This document shows, piece after piece, positions 6,672-12,981 of a stretch of DNA of 15,807 nt. How positions within the stretch are numbered: position 1 is the first letter of the stretch; every line of letters begins with the position of its first letter. The DNA lies in assembly GCA_964401455.1 (NCBI GenBank), contig CAYNYI010000072.1, forward strand, positions 1-15,807, in the 5' to 3' direction. The position numbers and the translations under genes were made by a program. The DNA comes from CAYNYI01 sp964401455 (GTDB lineage Bacteria; Fibrobacterota; OXYB2-FULL-49-7; CAYNYI01). Under the pieces are notes generated by a model that was given only the letters and a program-made list of their open reading frames with translations, made no database searches and had not been told where the DNA came from.

Positions 6672-7028
6672 TTACAAATTAATTCCGTTTTTACGGATTC
6701 CATCGGCAACCGCTTTTACACGGCCGTGAAAAATATACCCGCTTCTATCAAAAATCATATCTTCGATGCCTTTTTCTTTAGCTATTTCAGCGATCTTCTT
6801 TCCTGCCTCAAATCCGGCCTCTGTTTTATTTTTTTTTGAATCCTCAAGCTTCAATGTCGAATATTCGGCTATAGTACTACCTGCCTCGTCGTCAATAAGC
6901 TGAATAAATATATTTGAGTTGGACCTGTAAAGGGAAACACGTGGTTTCTTTGCAGTTCCGTTTATTTTCTTCCGTATTCTTTTTTTACGGACTATTCTTG
7001 ATTTTCGTCTGACTTCTGAGATATTCAT
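6672..7028 (-). CDS. rplR: 50S ribosomal protein L18
   Basis: L18 binds 5S rRNA together with L5 and helps dock it on the central protuberance. The 118 residues carry a basic N-terminus (EVRRKSRIVRKKRIRKKING) and then KPRVSLYRSNSNIFIQLIDD (family: RPRLxVxRSxxHIYAQxIDD). Next come EAGKKIAEIAKEKGIEDMIF and the closing DRSGYIFHGRVKAVADGIRK. The usual LAVFRS-type segment here reads VSLYRS, and the end shortens to NGINL where many bacteria have a GLxF-type end. The ATG at 7028 follows rplF by 25 nt. Length and order are standard for the spc operon. Confidence 0.97.
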   Translation of the reverse strand: MNISEVRRKSRIVRKKRIRKKINGTAKKPRVSLYRSNSNIFIQLIDDEAGSTIAEYSTLKLEDSKKNKTEAGFEAGKKIAEIAKEKGIEDMIFDRSGYIFHGRVKAVADGIRKNGINL

Positions 7029-7053
7029 TTTAAAAACCTTTGCTCCCTTTTAT

Positions 7054-7593
7054 TTATTTAGCCCCGGCTTTTCCGGCTTTCCTTATTATTCTCTCACCGA
7101 CATACCTGATGCCTTTTCCCTTATAGGGTTCAGGCGGTTTTATTGATCGAATTTCGGCAGCGACCTGGCCCACCTTAGATTTATCTATACCTCTAACTGT
7201 AATAATCAGATTCCTCTCAACTTCAAAATCTATTCCGTCCCAGGCTTTGTAAATTACCGGATGAGAAAATCCAATCTGGAAAACAAGATCTTTACCTTTT
7301 TTCTCCACCCTGAAGCCCACTCCCTGGAGTTCAAGCTTTTTCTCAAAGCCCGCGGTTACGCCCTTTACCATATTGGCGATAAGAGCTCTTGTCATTCCGT
7401 GAAAAGCACGGTCGCGCGGTGTATCAGAATTTCTTTTTGCTATAATTTCCGATTCTTCTATCGAAACCTCAATACCCGGCATAACGTCAAGTTCAAGACT
7501 TCCTTTCGGTCCTTCGACCTTGAGATTACTGCCCTGAAGGGAAGCTTTTACATCTTTTTCAATCGCTACCGGTAATTTTCCTACTCTAGACAC
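7054..7593 (-). CDS. rplF: 50S ribosomal protein L6, GTG start
   Basis: L6 binds 23S rRNA next to the sarcin-ricin loop, close to the factor-binding site. The 179 residues start SRVGKLPVAIEKDVKASLQG after the initiator and consist of two similar domains. The first holds GPKGSLELDVMPGIEVSIEE, then DRAFHGMTRALIANMVKGVT (about 62 to 81). The second contains LELQGVGFRVEKKGKDLVFQ and the signature PPEPYKGKGIRYVGERIIRK near the C-terminus. The start is GTG at 7593: it gives the canonical SRxGKLPV N-terminus and CAGGAG lies 7 nt upstream. It is 25 nt after rpsH and 25 nt before rplR. Confidence 0.97.
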   Translation of the reverse strand: MSRVGKLPVAIEKDVKASLQGSNLKVEGPKGSLELDVMPGIEVSIEESEIIAKRNSDTPRDRAFHGMTRALIANMVKGVTAGFEKKLELQGVGFRVEKKGKDLVFQIGFSHPVIYKAWDGIDFEVERNLIITVRGIDKSKVGQVAAEIRSIKPPEPYKGKGIRYVGERIIRKAGKAGAK

Positions 7594-7618
7594 TTGCTGA
7601 CTCCTGATATCTGATTAA

Positions 7619-8017
7619 TTACCAAACCTCGCAGAGAATTTCTCCGCCGACATTCTTGTTTCTTGCGTCCCTACCTGTCATTATTCCTTCGGGCGTGGAC
7701 ATTATTACTGTTCCAAGTCCGCCAAGAGATCTCGGCAGATTGGATGCTTTTGCATAACGCCTAAGACTGGGTTTACTCAGACGCTTCATTTTCTGAATTA
7801 CACTTCTGCCATCATCGTCATATTTAAGAAGGATTTTCAATATGCCCTGTTTCCCGTCATCAACAACAACAAATTTCTCGATGAAGTCATTTGAAGTTAG
7901 GATTTTCGCTATTTCAATTTTAAGCCCGGACGCAGGGACATCTACTGTTTTCTTATTTGCCTGCAGAGCATTTCTTATTCTTGTAAGCATATCCGCAATG
8001 GGATCCGTAACCGACAT
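7619..8017 (-). CDS. rpsH: 30S ribosomal protein S8
   Basis: S8 is a primary binder of 16S helix 21 and, in well-studied bacteria, the translational repressor of the spc operon. The 132 residues begin SVTDPIADMLTRIRNALQAN after the initiator, an exact family hallmark. The middle segment includes VVDDGKQGILKILLKYDDDG. The C-terminus has GLGTVIMSTPEGIMTGRDAR and ends VGGEILCEVW, with the usual terminal W. The ATG at 8017 has AAAGGAG 9 nt upstream. The 49-nt gap before it is the longest in the window and contains a small inverted repeat next to the ribosome binding site, described in the findings. Confidence 0.97.
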   Translation of the reverse strand: MSVTDPIADMLTRIRNALQANKKTVDVPASGLKIEIAKILTSNDFIEKFVVVDDGKQGILKILLKYDDDGRSVIQKMKRLSKPSLRRYAKASNLPRSLGGLGTVIMSTPEGIMTGRDARNKNVGGEILCEVW

Positions 8018-8066
8018 ATTCTTTTTCTCCTTTAAATCCGCTTTATTCTATTTCAGCGGGTTTTTA

Positions 8067-8252
8067 TTACCAACTTGATTTTGTAACACCGGGTAAAAGC
8101 CCGTTACTGGCAAGTTCTCTGAAACAAATACGGCAAATACCGTAGTCTCTGATATAGCCGCGGGGTCGCCCGCACCGTCCGCATCTATTGTATTCGCGGA
8201 CGCTGAATTTCTTTTTATTTCTGTGTTTTTCGATAAGAGCCTTTTTCGCCAC
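8067..8252 (-). CDS. rpsN: 30S ribosomal protein S14, zinc-binding type Z, GTG start
   Basis: S14 is a head protein that contacts S3, S10 and S19. The 61 residues are the short form with two CxxC pairs at Cys24, Cys27, Cys40 and Cys43, the positions seen in the zinc-binding S14 of Thermus. Long S14 proteins without zinc are about 100 residues. The end GICRICFRELASNGLLPGVT KSSW is the family signature (RICFRExAxxGxIPGVxKASW). The usual AKKSLxxK start appears here as AKKALIEKHRNKKK. The start is GTG at 8252 with AGGAG 6 nt upstream. It lies between rplE and rpsH as expected. The symbol rpsZ is sometimes used for this type. Confidence 0.97.
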   Translation of the reverse strand: MAKKALIEKHRNKKKFSVREYNRCGRCGRPRGYIRDYGICRICFRELASNGLLPGVTKSSW

Positions 8253-8266
8253 GAAATTCTCCTGTA

Positions 8267-8809
8267 TTAAGATTTCCTGAATGGTACACCAAGTTCCTGA
8301 AGCAATGACAGCGCAAGCCCGTCATCCTCTGTACTTGTAACAAAAGTGATGTCCATTCCCAGCATATTGTTTACTTTATCAACATTAATCTCACTAAAGA
8401 TAGTATGTTCTTTTATTCCCATTGAATAATTACCGCGTCCGTCAAAACTTTTCCTGGATATACCTTTGAAGTCTCTCACTCTTGGAAGAGCGACATTCAC
8501 TAGCCTGTCAAAAAACTCCCACATCATATTTCCTCGAAGAGTAACTTTGCATCCTATAGGCTGGCCTTCGCGCAGTTTAAAATTAGAAACCGATTTACGA
8601 GCGCTTGTTATTTTTGGTTTCTGACCTGTTATCGCCGTAAGATCCTCAACCGCTGTTTTCAGGAGGTTTGCGTCTTGCGTGGCTGCGCCAACGCCCATAT
8701 TGACGACAATTTTCTCAAGTTTTGGAATTAACATGACATTTTTAATGGCATGCTTGCCCTTCAGTGTTTCCTTAACTTTTGTCTTGTACTGTTCAGCTAT
8801 TCTGGCCAT
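8267..8809 (-). CDS. rplE: 50S ribosomal protein L5
   Basis: L5 binds 5S rRNA and sits in the central protuberance, where it contacts P-site tRNA and bridges to S13. The 180 residues show KNVMLIPKLEKIVVNMGVGA (about 23 to 42), AVEDLTAITGQKPKITSARK and SVSNFKLREGQPIGCKVTLR. The middle carries FDRLVNVALPRVRDFKGISR, then DGRGNYSMGIKEHTIFSEIN, and near the end MDITFVTS (consensus MDIxFVTTA). The C-terminus LLQELGVPFRKS is typical. The ATG at 8809 follows a GGGAG about 11 nt upstream. It is 15 nt after rplX and 14 nt before rpsN, with no oddities. Confidence 0.97.
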   Translation of the reverse strand: MARIAEQYKTKVKETLKGKHAIKNVMLIPKLEKIVVNMGVGAATQDANLLKTAVEDLTAITGQKPKITSARKSVSNFKLREGQPIGCKVTLRGNMMWEFFDRLVNVALPRVRDFKGISRKSFDGRGNYSMGIKEHTIFSEINVDKVNNMLGMDITFVTSTEDDGLALSLLQELGVPFRKS

Positions 8810-8824
8810 GATCCTTATATCTCC

Positions 8825-9151
8825 CTAGTCAATTATTTCCGAACATTTTTTGCAGAACCTGGCGGTTTTACCGCTTTCAAGTTTTTTCTTCCCGACTCTT
8901 GCGGGCTTAGAACACTTAGGACAAACCAGCATAACATTTGAAATGTGTACCGGAGCTTCCCGCTGAATTATTCCGCCCTGCGGATTCTTTTGTGTCGGTT
9001 TGGAATGTTTCTTTATCATATTATAATTCTCGACAAGAACCCGGTCGGTATCACGGAATATTTTTATAACCCTTCCCTCGGAAGACTCTTTCCCGGAAGC
9101 ACCTTTCCCGCCGATTACTACAACTTTATCATTTTTCTTTAATTTCATCAT
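8825..9151 (-). CDS. rplX: 50S ribosomal protein L24 with two CxxC pairs
   Basis: L24 is an assembly-initiator protein near the exit tunnel mouth. The 108 residues begin with the KOW motif region (LKKNDKVVVIGGKGASGKES, about 4 to 23). After it comes GRVIKIFRDTDRVLVENYNM, then IKKHSKPTQKNPQGGIIQRE and APVHISNVMLVCPKC. Cys77/Cys80 and Cys100/Cys103 form a CPKC-x19-CKKC pattern that could hold zinc; many but not all L24 proteins have it. The ATG at 9151 is followed at once by a second in-frame ATG. GGAG lies 8 nt from the first and 11 nt from the second, so the first is preferred. It is 15 nt from both neighbours. Confidence 0.97.
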   Translation of the reverse strand: MMKLKKNDKVVVIGGKGASGKESSEGRVIKIFRDTDRVLVENYNMIKKHSKPTQKNPQGGIIQREAPVHISNVMLVCPKCSKPARVGKKKLESGKTARFCKKCSEIID

Positions 9152-9166
9152 TTGTTATTCTCCGTG

Positions 9167-9535
9167 TTACAGTACCTCTGGCGCCAGTGAGATGATCTTC
9201 ATGTATCCTTTTTCCCTTAGCTCTCTGGCTACGGGACCAAATATTCTGGTTCCCCTGGGCTCAAATTTCTCATCAATTATCACCGCCGCGTTTTCCTCGA
9301 ACCTAAGACCAATTCCATTCTTACGGTTAATTTCTTTTTTGGTGCGGACAACAACCGCTTTTGAAACAGTCCCCTTCTTAACATTTCCTCCGGGGGTAGC
9401 ATCCTTAACGGTAACAACTATAACATCGCCTATTCCGGCGTATCTTCTCTTAGAGCCACCAAGAACCTTAATACACTGAACTGATTTAGCTCCTGAATTA
9501 TCCGCTACAGCAAGGTTTGTCTGCATCTGTATCAT
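9167..9535 (-). CDS. rplN: 50S ribosomal protein L14
   Basis: L14 lies at the subunit interface, makes bridge B8 and is the docking site for the silencing factor RsfS. The 122 residues are the standard length and begin MIQMQTNLAVADNSGAKSVQ (family: MIQxxTxLxVADNSGAKxxx). Other hallmarks are RRYAGIGDVIVVTVKDATPG (about 31 to 50), then KAVVVRTKKEINRKNGIGLR and FEENAAVIIDEKFEPRGTRI. The last part, FGPVARELREKGYMKIISLA, ends in the usual PEVL. The ATG at 9535 opens the spc block, 15 nt after rpsQ. Nothing between rpsQ and rplN looks like a promoter, so S10 and spc blocks appear joined. Confidence 0.98.
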   Translation of the reverse strand: MIQMQTNLAVADNSGAKSVQCIKVLGGSKRRYAGIGDVIVVTVKDATPGGNVKKGTVSKAVVVRTKKEINRKNGIGLRFEENAAVIIDEKFEPRGTRIFGPVARELREKGYMKIISLAPEVL

Positions 9536-9550
9536 TTTAATTATTTCCCT

Positions 9551-9808
9551 TTATTTTGCCCGTTCAAGAATTCTGGTTACACGCCAGTTTTTATCCTTGG
9601 AATAAGGCCTTGTTTCCATAATTTCAACCACATCGTCAACATTGCACTCATTCTTTTCATCATGTGCTTTGTATGACTTCATTGTCTTAACAAACCTTTT
9701 GTAAAGACTGTGAGGTATATTCCGCTCAATGGAGACAACCACGGTTTTATCCATCGAATTGCTTTTAACTATACCCTGGCGAGTTTTTCTTTTGTTTCTC
9801 TCGGACAT
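9551..9808 (-). CDS. rpsQ: 30S ribosomal protein S17
   Basis: S17 is an early-binding OB-fold protein of the 30S body. The 85 residues match the family: KRKTRQGIVKSNSMDKTVVV (about 6 to 25), then ERNIPHSLYKRFVKTMKSYK and AHDEKNECNVDDVVEIMETR. They end in PYSKDKNWRVTRILERAK (family: RPLSKxKxWRLxxIVERA). The ATG at 9808 is 8 nt after rpmC, so the ribosome binding site overlaps the end of rpmC and translation is probably coupled. It is the last gene of the classical S10 operon. Confidence 0.97.
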   Translation of the reverse strand: MSERNKRKTRQGIVKSNSMDKTVVVSIERNIPHSLYKRFVKTMKSYKAHDEKNECNVDDVVEIMETRPYSKDKNWRVTRILERAK

Positions 9809-9816
9809 CTATTTCC

Positions 9817-10032
9817 TCACTGATTAGCTTTTTTTGAATTAACGCCTGAGTCTTTTTCCCTAATTACAGTCAAAGCTCTGGCGATTTCTTTTTTTACGCT
9901 TCTTATCTTGCTGGGATCTTCAAGCTGACCAAATTTTTTTCTGAAACGGAAATTGAAGAGCTCTTCTTTCCAGGACCCGATCTTCTCCCGTATTTCCCCT
10001 TCTGTAAGTTCTCTAAGTTCAGATATTTTCAT
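9817..10032 (-). CDS. rpmC: 50S ribosomal protein L29
   Basis: L29 sits beside the tunnel exit, where it helps form the docking surface for trigger factor and SRP. The 71 residues form two helices: MKISELRELTEGEIREKIGS and the following ELFNFRFRKKFGQLEDPSKI, which carries the family motif LxxLRFxxxxGQLxNPxxI. RSVKKEIARALTVIRE completes the second helix. A short polar tail (KDSGVNSKKANQ) extends slightly beyond the 60 to 68 residues usual in the family. The ATG at 10032 lies 30 nt after rplP, and rpsQ begins 8 nt after the stop. Confidence 0.96.
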   Translation of the reverse strand: MKISELRELTEGEIREKIGSWKEELFNFRFRKKFGQLEDPSKIRSVKKEIARALTVIREKDSGVNSKKANQ

Positions 10033-10062
10033 TTTATTTCCCCGGTATTTACCTTTACTTGG

Positions 10063-10470
10063 TTAGTGTACTTCAACAAATTTTGTTTTTACCGGAAGTT
10101 TATGAGATGCTCCCATCAGAGCCGTTTTAGCAAGTTCTCTGTCTACTCCCGCAATCTCGAACAACACCTTACCCGGTTTAACAACCGCGACCCAGTACTC
10201 GGGATTTCCTTTACCTTTACCCATACGGGTCTCTGCAGGTTTTTCGGTATATGGTTTGTCGGGAAAAAGCCGAATCCAGACTTTTCCTCCTCGTTTTATT
10301 TTTCTGGTCATAGAAACACGGCAAGCCTCTATCTGCCTGTTTGTAATCCATCCTGCCTCGAGAGATTTAATTCCAAAATCACCGAAATCTATTTTATTGC
10401 CGCGGTTGGCATTTCCGCGCATTCGGCCTCTCTGCTGTTTTCTGTGTTTTACTCTCTTTGGACTAAGCAT
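10063..10470 (-). CDS. rplP: 50S ribosomal protein L16
   Basis: L16 sits near the A-site tRNA elbow and the peptidyl transferase region and is needed for late 50S assembly. The 135 residues begin MLSPKRVKHRKQQRGRMRGN, essentially the consensus. The next parts are DFGDFGIKSLEAGWITNRQI-like residues at about 28 to 47, EACRVSMTRKIKRGGKVWIR and FPDKPYTEKPAETRMGKGKG. It closes with WVAVVKPGKVLFEIAGV and KLPVKTKFV. The Arg equivalent to the hydroxylated Arg81 of E. coli lies in the TRMGKGKG segment. The ATG at 10470 has GGAG 8 nt upstream, 26 nt after rpsC. The 135-aa open frame on the opposite strand at the same place is a shadow. Confidence 0.97.
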   Translation of the reverse strand: MLSPKRVKHRKQQRGRMRGNANRGNKIDFGDFGIKSLEAGWITNRQIEACRVSMTRKIKRGGKVWIRLFPDKPYTEKPAETRMGKGKGNPEYWVAVVKPGKVLFEIAGVDRELAKTALMGASHKLPVKTKFVEVH

Positions 10471-10496
10471 TAGTCATTCTCCGAATATTGTATGAT

Positions 10497-11150
10497 TTAA
10501 ATAGTGTCTTCTTCTTTTTTTCTGGCAATAATCTCGCCCTTGAAAATCCAAACCTTTATACCGATGCATCCAAAAGTCGTTCTTGCTGTAGAAACGGCAT
10601 AGTCGATATCGGCTCTCAAAGTATGAAGAGGGACTCGGCCGTCTTTATATTTTTCACTTCTTGCTATTTCAGCTCCTCCGAGACGACCCCCGCACTGGAT
10701 TTTAATACCCTGCGCACCAAGACGCATCGCCGAACTTATTGCTTTTTTCATTGCGCGTCTGAAAGAGATCCTTTTCTCAAGCTGCATTGCGATATTATCA
10801 GCAACAAGTTTTGACTCAACTTCCGGCCTTTTAATCTCTTTTATGTGGATCTGTATCTGTTTTCCCGTAATACGCTGGAGCTCTTCGCTGAGGCTGTCTA
10901 TTTCCTGACCACCTCTGCCAATAACCACTCCGGGTCTGGCTGTGTGCACAGTAATAGTAACTCTTTTTACGGTCCTCTCAATTTCAACTCTTGCTACCGA
11001 GGCGTTCTTAAGACGCTTAGAAATATACTTTCTAATAAGACTGTCTTCCTGGATAAGGTTTGGAACCTTATCTTTAGGGAAAAACCATCTTGAATCCCAG
11101 TTTTTTACAATCCCGAGCCTGAGTCCGGTTGGATTTACTTTCTGACCCAA
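10497..11150 (-). CDS. rpsC: 30S ribosomal protein S3, TTG start
   Basis: S3 forms part of the mRNA entry tunnel together with S4 and S5. The 217 residues begin GQKVNPTGLRLGIVKNWDSR after the initiator. The KH domain has the GRGG loop at 78 to 81 (VVIGRGGQEI). Arg131, Arg132 and Lys135 (FRRAMKKA) are the residues linked to mRNA helicase activity in E. coli. The C-terminal domain shows GAQGIKIQCGGRLGGAEIAR and RVPLHTLRADIDYA. The start is TTG at 11150: the very next residues are the canonical GQKVNPxGxRLG, and GGAGGA lies 6 nt upstream, so no other start fits. The C-terminus (IIARKKEEDTI) is short and not extended. Confidence 0.97.
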   Translation of the reverse strand: MGQKVNPTGLRLGIVKNWDSRWFFPKDKVPNLIQEDSLIRKYISKRLKNASVARVEIERTVKRVTITVHTARPGVVIGRGGQEIDSLSEELQRITGKQIQIHIKEIKRPEVESKLVADNIAMQLEKRISFRRAMKKAISSAMRLGAQGIKIQCGGRLGGAEIARSEKYKDGRVPLHTLRADIDYAVSTARTTFGCIGIKVWIFKGEIIARKKEEDTI

Positions 11151-11156
11151 ATCTAG

Positions 11157-11162
11157 TCCTCC
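11157..11162 (-). promoter_or_regulatory. Shine-Dalgarno for the TTG start of rpsC
   Basis: The minus strand reads GGAGGA, then 6 nt, then TTG at 11150. With the canonical GQKVNP sequence right after it, this settles the S3 start. Confidence 0.85.
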
Positions 11163-11168
11163 AGTTAT

Positions 11169-11516
11169 TTATTCGCCCAGCACCATACTTATGTGGCTGG
11201 TTCTTTTTAAAATTCTCATCGCTCTGCCCTGAGCTCTAGGGCGTATCCTTTTCATAACAGGACCGCCGTCAACCCGGACTTCCTTTATTTCAAGAGCATC
11301 AATGTCCCCGTTAGGAACCTGATTGCTGTAGTTTGCTATAGCTGATTTCAAAGTTTTCTCAAAGGCTTCCGCCATTTTCTTTTTGTTTCTGAGACCGAAA
11401 AGAATTGCAAGTGCTTCATTTGCGCTTTTACCCCGTATAAGAGAAGCTACGAGTCTTGCTTTTTTTATAGATCCTCTAACAAATTTGGCCTTTGCCATTG
11501 CCTGTGTAGTTGCCAT
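11169..11516 (-). CDS. rplV: 50S ribosomal protein L22
   Basis: L22 spans the large subunit, and its beta-hairpin lines the constriction of the exit tunnel. The 115 residues show KAKFVRGSIKKARLVASLIR (about 9 to 28) with the conserved SxxKxRLVxxLIRG pattern. The rest includes ANEALAILFGLRNKKKMAEA, then LKSAIANYSNQVPNGDIDAL, the tunnel hairpin region VDGGPVMKRIRPRAQGRAMR, and the ending RILKRTSHISMVLGE. The ATG at 11516 is preceded by the rpsS stop 12 nt away. The hairpin is intact, with no macrolide-resistance-type deletion or insertion visible compared with the usual pattern (GPxxKRxxPRAxGRAxxIxKRTSHI). Confidence 0.97.
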   Translation of the reverse strand: MATTQAMAKAKFVRGSIKKARLVASLIRGKSANEALAILFGLRNKKKMAEAFEKTLKSAIANYSNQVPNGDIDALEIKEVRVDGGPVMKRIRPRAQGRAMRILKRTSHISMVLGE

Positions 11517-11528
11517 TATATACTCCGT

Positions 11529-11816
11529 TTATTGTATTTTCGCTGTTCTTTCGGCCAATTTACCGCCATGCCCCCTGAAGTTTCTCGTAGGAGCAAACTC
11601 CCCCAGCTTATGACCAACCATATCTTCAGTAATGTAAACAGGGACAAATTTTTTACCGTTATGTACATTAAAAGTTATTCCGATAAAGTCCGGATGAATA
11701 GTTGATCTTCTGGACCAGGTTTTAATTACTTTTCCTTTACCACCACTTTTAAACTCCTCAACTTTTTTCAGAAGGTGATCGTCGATAAAGGGACCTTTTT
11801 TAGTTGACCTAGACAT
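11529..11816 (-). CDS. rpsS: 30S ribosomal protein S19
   Basis: S19 is a head protein that pairs with S13 and contacts the A-site finger of the large subunit. The 95 residues begin MSRSTKKGPFIDDHLLKKVE (family: RSxKKGPFVDxHLLKKV). The core VIKTWSRRSTIHPDFIGITF and VHNGKKFVPVYITEDMVGHK follow. Then comes LGEFAPTRNFRGHGGKLAER (family: LGEFAPTRTFxGHxxxxxK), and the protein ends TAKIQ. The ATG at 11816 lies 10 nt after rplB and the stop is 12 nt before rplV. Length is normal and every signature segment is present. Confidence 0.98.
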   Translation of the reverse strand: MSRSTKKGPFIDDHLLKKVEEFKSGGKGKVIKTWSRRSTIHPDFIGITFNVHNGKKFVPVYITEDMVGHKLGEFAPTRNFRGHGGKLAERTAKIQ

Positions 11817-11826
11817 TTAGCATTCC

Positions 11827-12660
11827 TTATTTTTTACGCCTTCTTACAATATATTTATTACTGTCTTTTTTCTTTTTTCTAGTCTTGAATCCACGGGTCG
11901 GTTTACCCCATGGTGTTACCGGATGTCCGCCTCCTGATGTGCGTCCTTCTCCACCACCGTGCGGATGATCAATCGGGTTCATAACAACACCCCTGACCTT
12001 GGGGCGTCTTCCCAGCCATCGTGACTTACCGGCCTTCCCAAAATTTATTTTTGAATGATCTGTATTCCCGACAGGACCGATAGTCGCAAAATTCACTCCT
12101 GGTATATTTCTTATTTCGCCCGAAGGCATTTTGATCTGAACAAATTTCCCTGAATCATCCTTGGCCATAACTATGGCGTAGTTCCCCGCACTCCGTGCTA
12201 TCTGGCCACCCTTGCCTTTTTTCATCTCTATGTTATGAACAAGCGTCCCGGGAGGTATATTTCTAAGAGCCATGGCGTTTCCGGTCTTGATAGCACCGGC
12301 CTCAGAGGAAACCACTTCTGCACCCGGCTTAAGACCCGCAGGAGCGATTATATACTTTTTTTCGCCGTCTTTATAGACGAGAAGAGCTATATTGGCACTT
12401 CGGTTTGGATCATACTGGATAGAATCGACCTTCGCGGGTATATCGTACTTGTTCCTTTTATAATCAACTGTACGTATTCTTTTCTTATTTCCTCCACCGC
12501 GTCGCCGAACCGTAATTCTTCCGTATGAATTTCTCCCACTTGAACGTTTCTTACCGAAAATTAGACTTTTTTCCGGTTCTGCGGAAGTAATTTCTTCGAA
12601 GTCAGATATTGTTTTATATCTTGAACTCGGTGTTGTCGGATTAAATTTCTTAATTCCCAT
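11827..12660 (-). CDS. rplB: 50S ribosomal protein L2
   Basis: L2 is a large-subunit core protein next to the peptidyl transferase centre, needed for subunit joining. The 277 residues begin MGIKKFNPTTPSSRYKTISD. The OB-like domain has GRITVRRRGGGNKKRIRTVD (about 47 to 66) and the SH3-like domain follows with GNAMALRNIPPGTLVHNIEM and GQIARSAGNYAIVMAK. Near the end come WLGRRPKVRGVVMNPIDHPH and GGGEGRTSGGGHPVTPWGKP. His232 within DHPHGG corresponds to the conserved E. coli His229, linked to peptidyl transferase function. The Lys/Arg-rich end (TRKKKKDSNKYIVRRRKK) is typical. The ATG at 12660 lies 21 nt after rplW. Confidence 0.98.
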   Translation of the reverse strand: MGIKKFNPTTPSSRYKTISDFEEITSAEPEKSLIFGKKRSSGRNSYGRITVRRRGGGNKKRIRTVDYKRNKYDIPAKVDSIQYDPNRSANIALLVYKDGEKKYIIAPAGLKPGAEVVSSEAGAIKTGNAMALRNIPPGTLVHNIEMKKGKGGQIARSAGNYAIVMAKDDSGKFVQIKMPSGEIRNIPGVNFATIGPVGNTDHSKINFGKAGKSRWLGRRPKVRGVVMNPIDHPHGGGEGRTSGGGHPVTPWGKPTRGFKTRKKKKDSNKYIVRRRKK

Positions 12661-12681
12661 TTGAAAATCCTTATATTTTTA

Positions 12682-12981
12682 TTAGCTTATTCCGTCAAAT
12701 TCTTTAATCTGCTGCTCTGGTTTTATCTTAACAAAAGCCTTTTTCCAAGAAGGACGTCTTCCGAACTTAAGCCCGTGCCTTTTAACTTTTCCTTTGAAAT
12801 TTGCGGTCCTTACCGACAGGACATCCACCTCGAAAAGTTTTTTTACAGCATTCCTTATCTCTATTTTGTTAGCATCTGCTGCTACTGTGAATGTATAAGT
12901 ATTCTCGTTGCCTCTAATCCGCATGGACTGTTCGGTGAGAATCGGAGTCCTGATTATATCTCTTTCACTTTTAGCCTTCAT
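12682..12981 (-). CDS. rplW: 50S ribosomal protein L23
   Basis: L23 borders the tunnel exit and is the main contact for trigger factor and SRP. The 99 residues show IIRTPILTEQSMRIRGNENT (about 9 to 28), then YTFTVAADANKIEIRNAVKK with the family pattern YxFxVxxxANKxEIKxAVxx. LFEVDVLSVRTANFKGKVKR follows, and then a basic RHGLKFGRRPSWKKAFVKI segment. The loop toward the tunnel is the bacterial type. The ATG at 12981 lies inside the end of rplD: the shared 11 nt ATGAAGGCTAA starts one gene and stops the other, so translation of L23 is very likely coupled to L4. Confidence 0.97.
   Translation of the reverse strand: MKAKSERDIIRTPILTEQSMRIRGNENTYTFTVAADANKIEIRNAVKKLFEVDVLSVRTANFKGKVKRHGLKFGRRPSWKKAFVKIKPEQQIKEFDGIS

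Noticed and set aside
8038..8063. Possible rho-independent terminator on the plus strand (stem followed by GTTTTTATT)
   Set aside because: The stem is only 5 strong pairs with a 12-nt loop, there is no plus-strand gene to terminate, and in the minus-strand transcript no U-run follows the stem.
10066..10473. A 135-codon open frame on the plus strand opposite rplP
   Set aside because: It mirrors rplP almost end to end and encodes a low-complexity Phe/Ser/Cys-rich sequence typical of a reverse shadow of a basic ribosomal protein gene.
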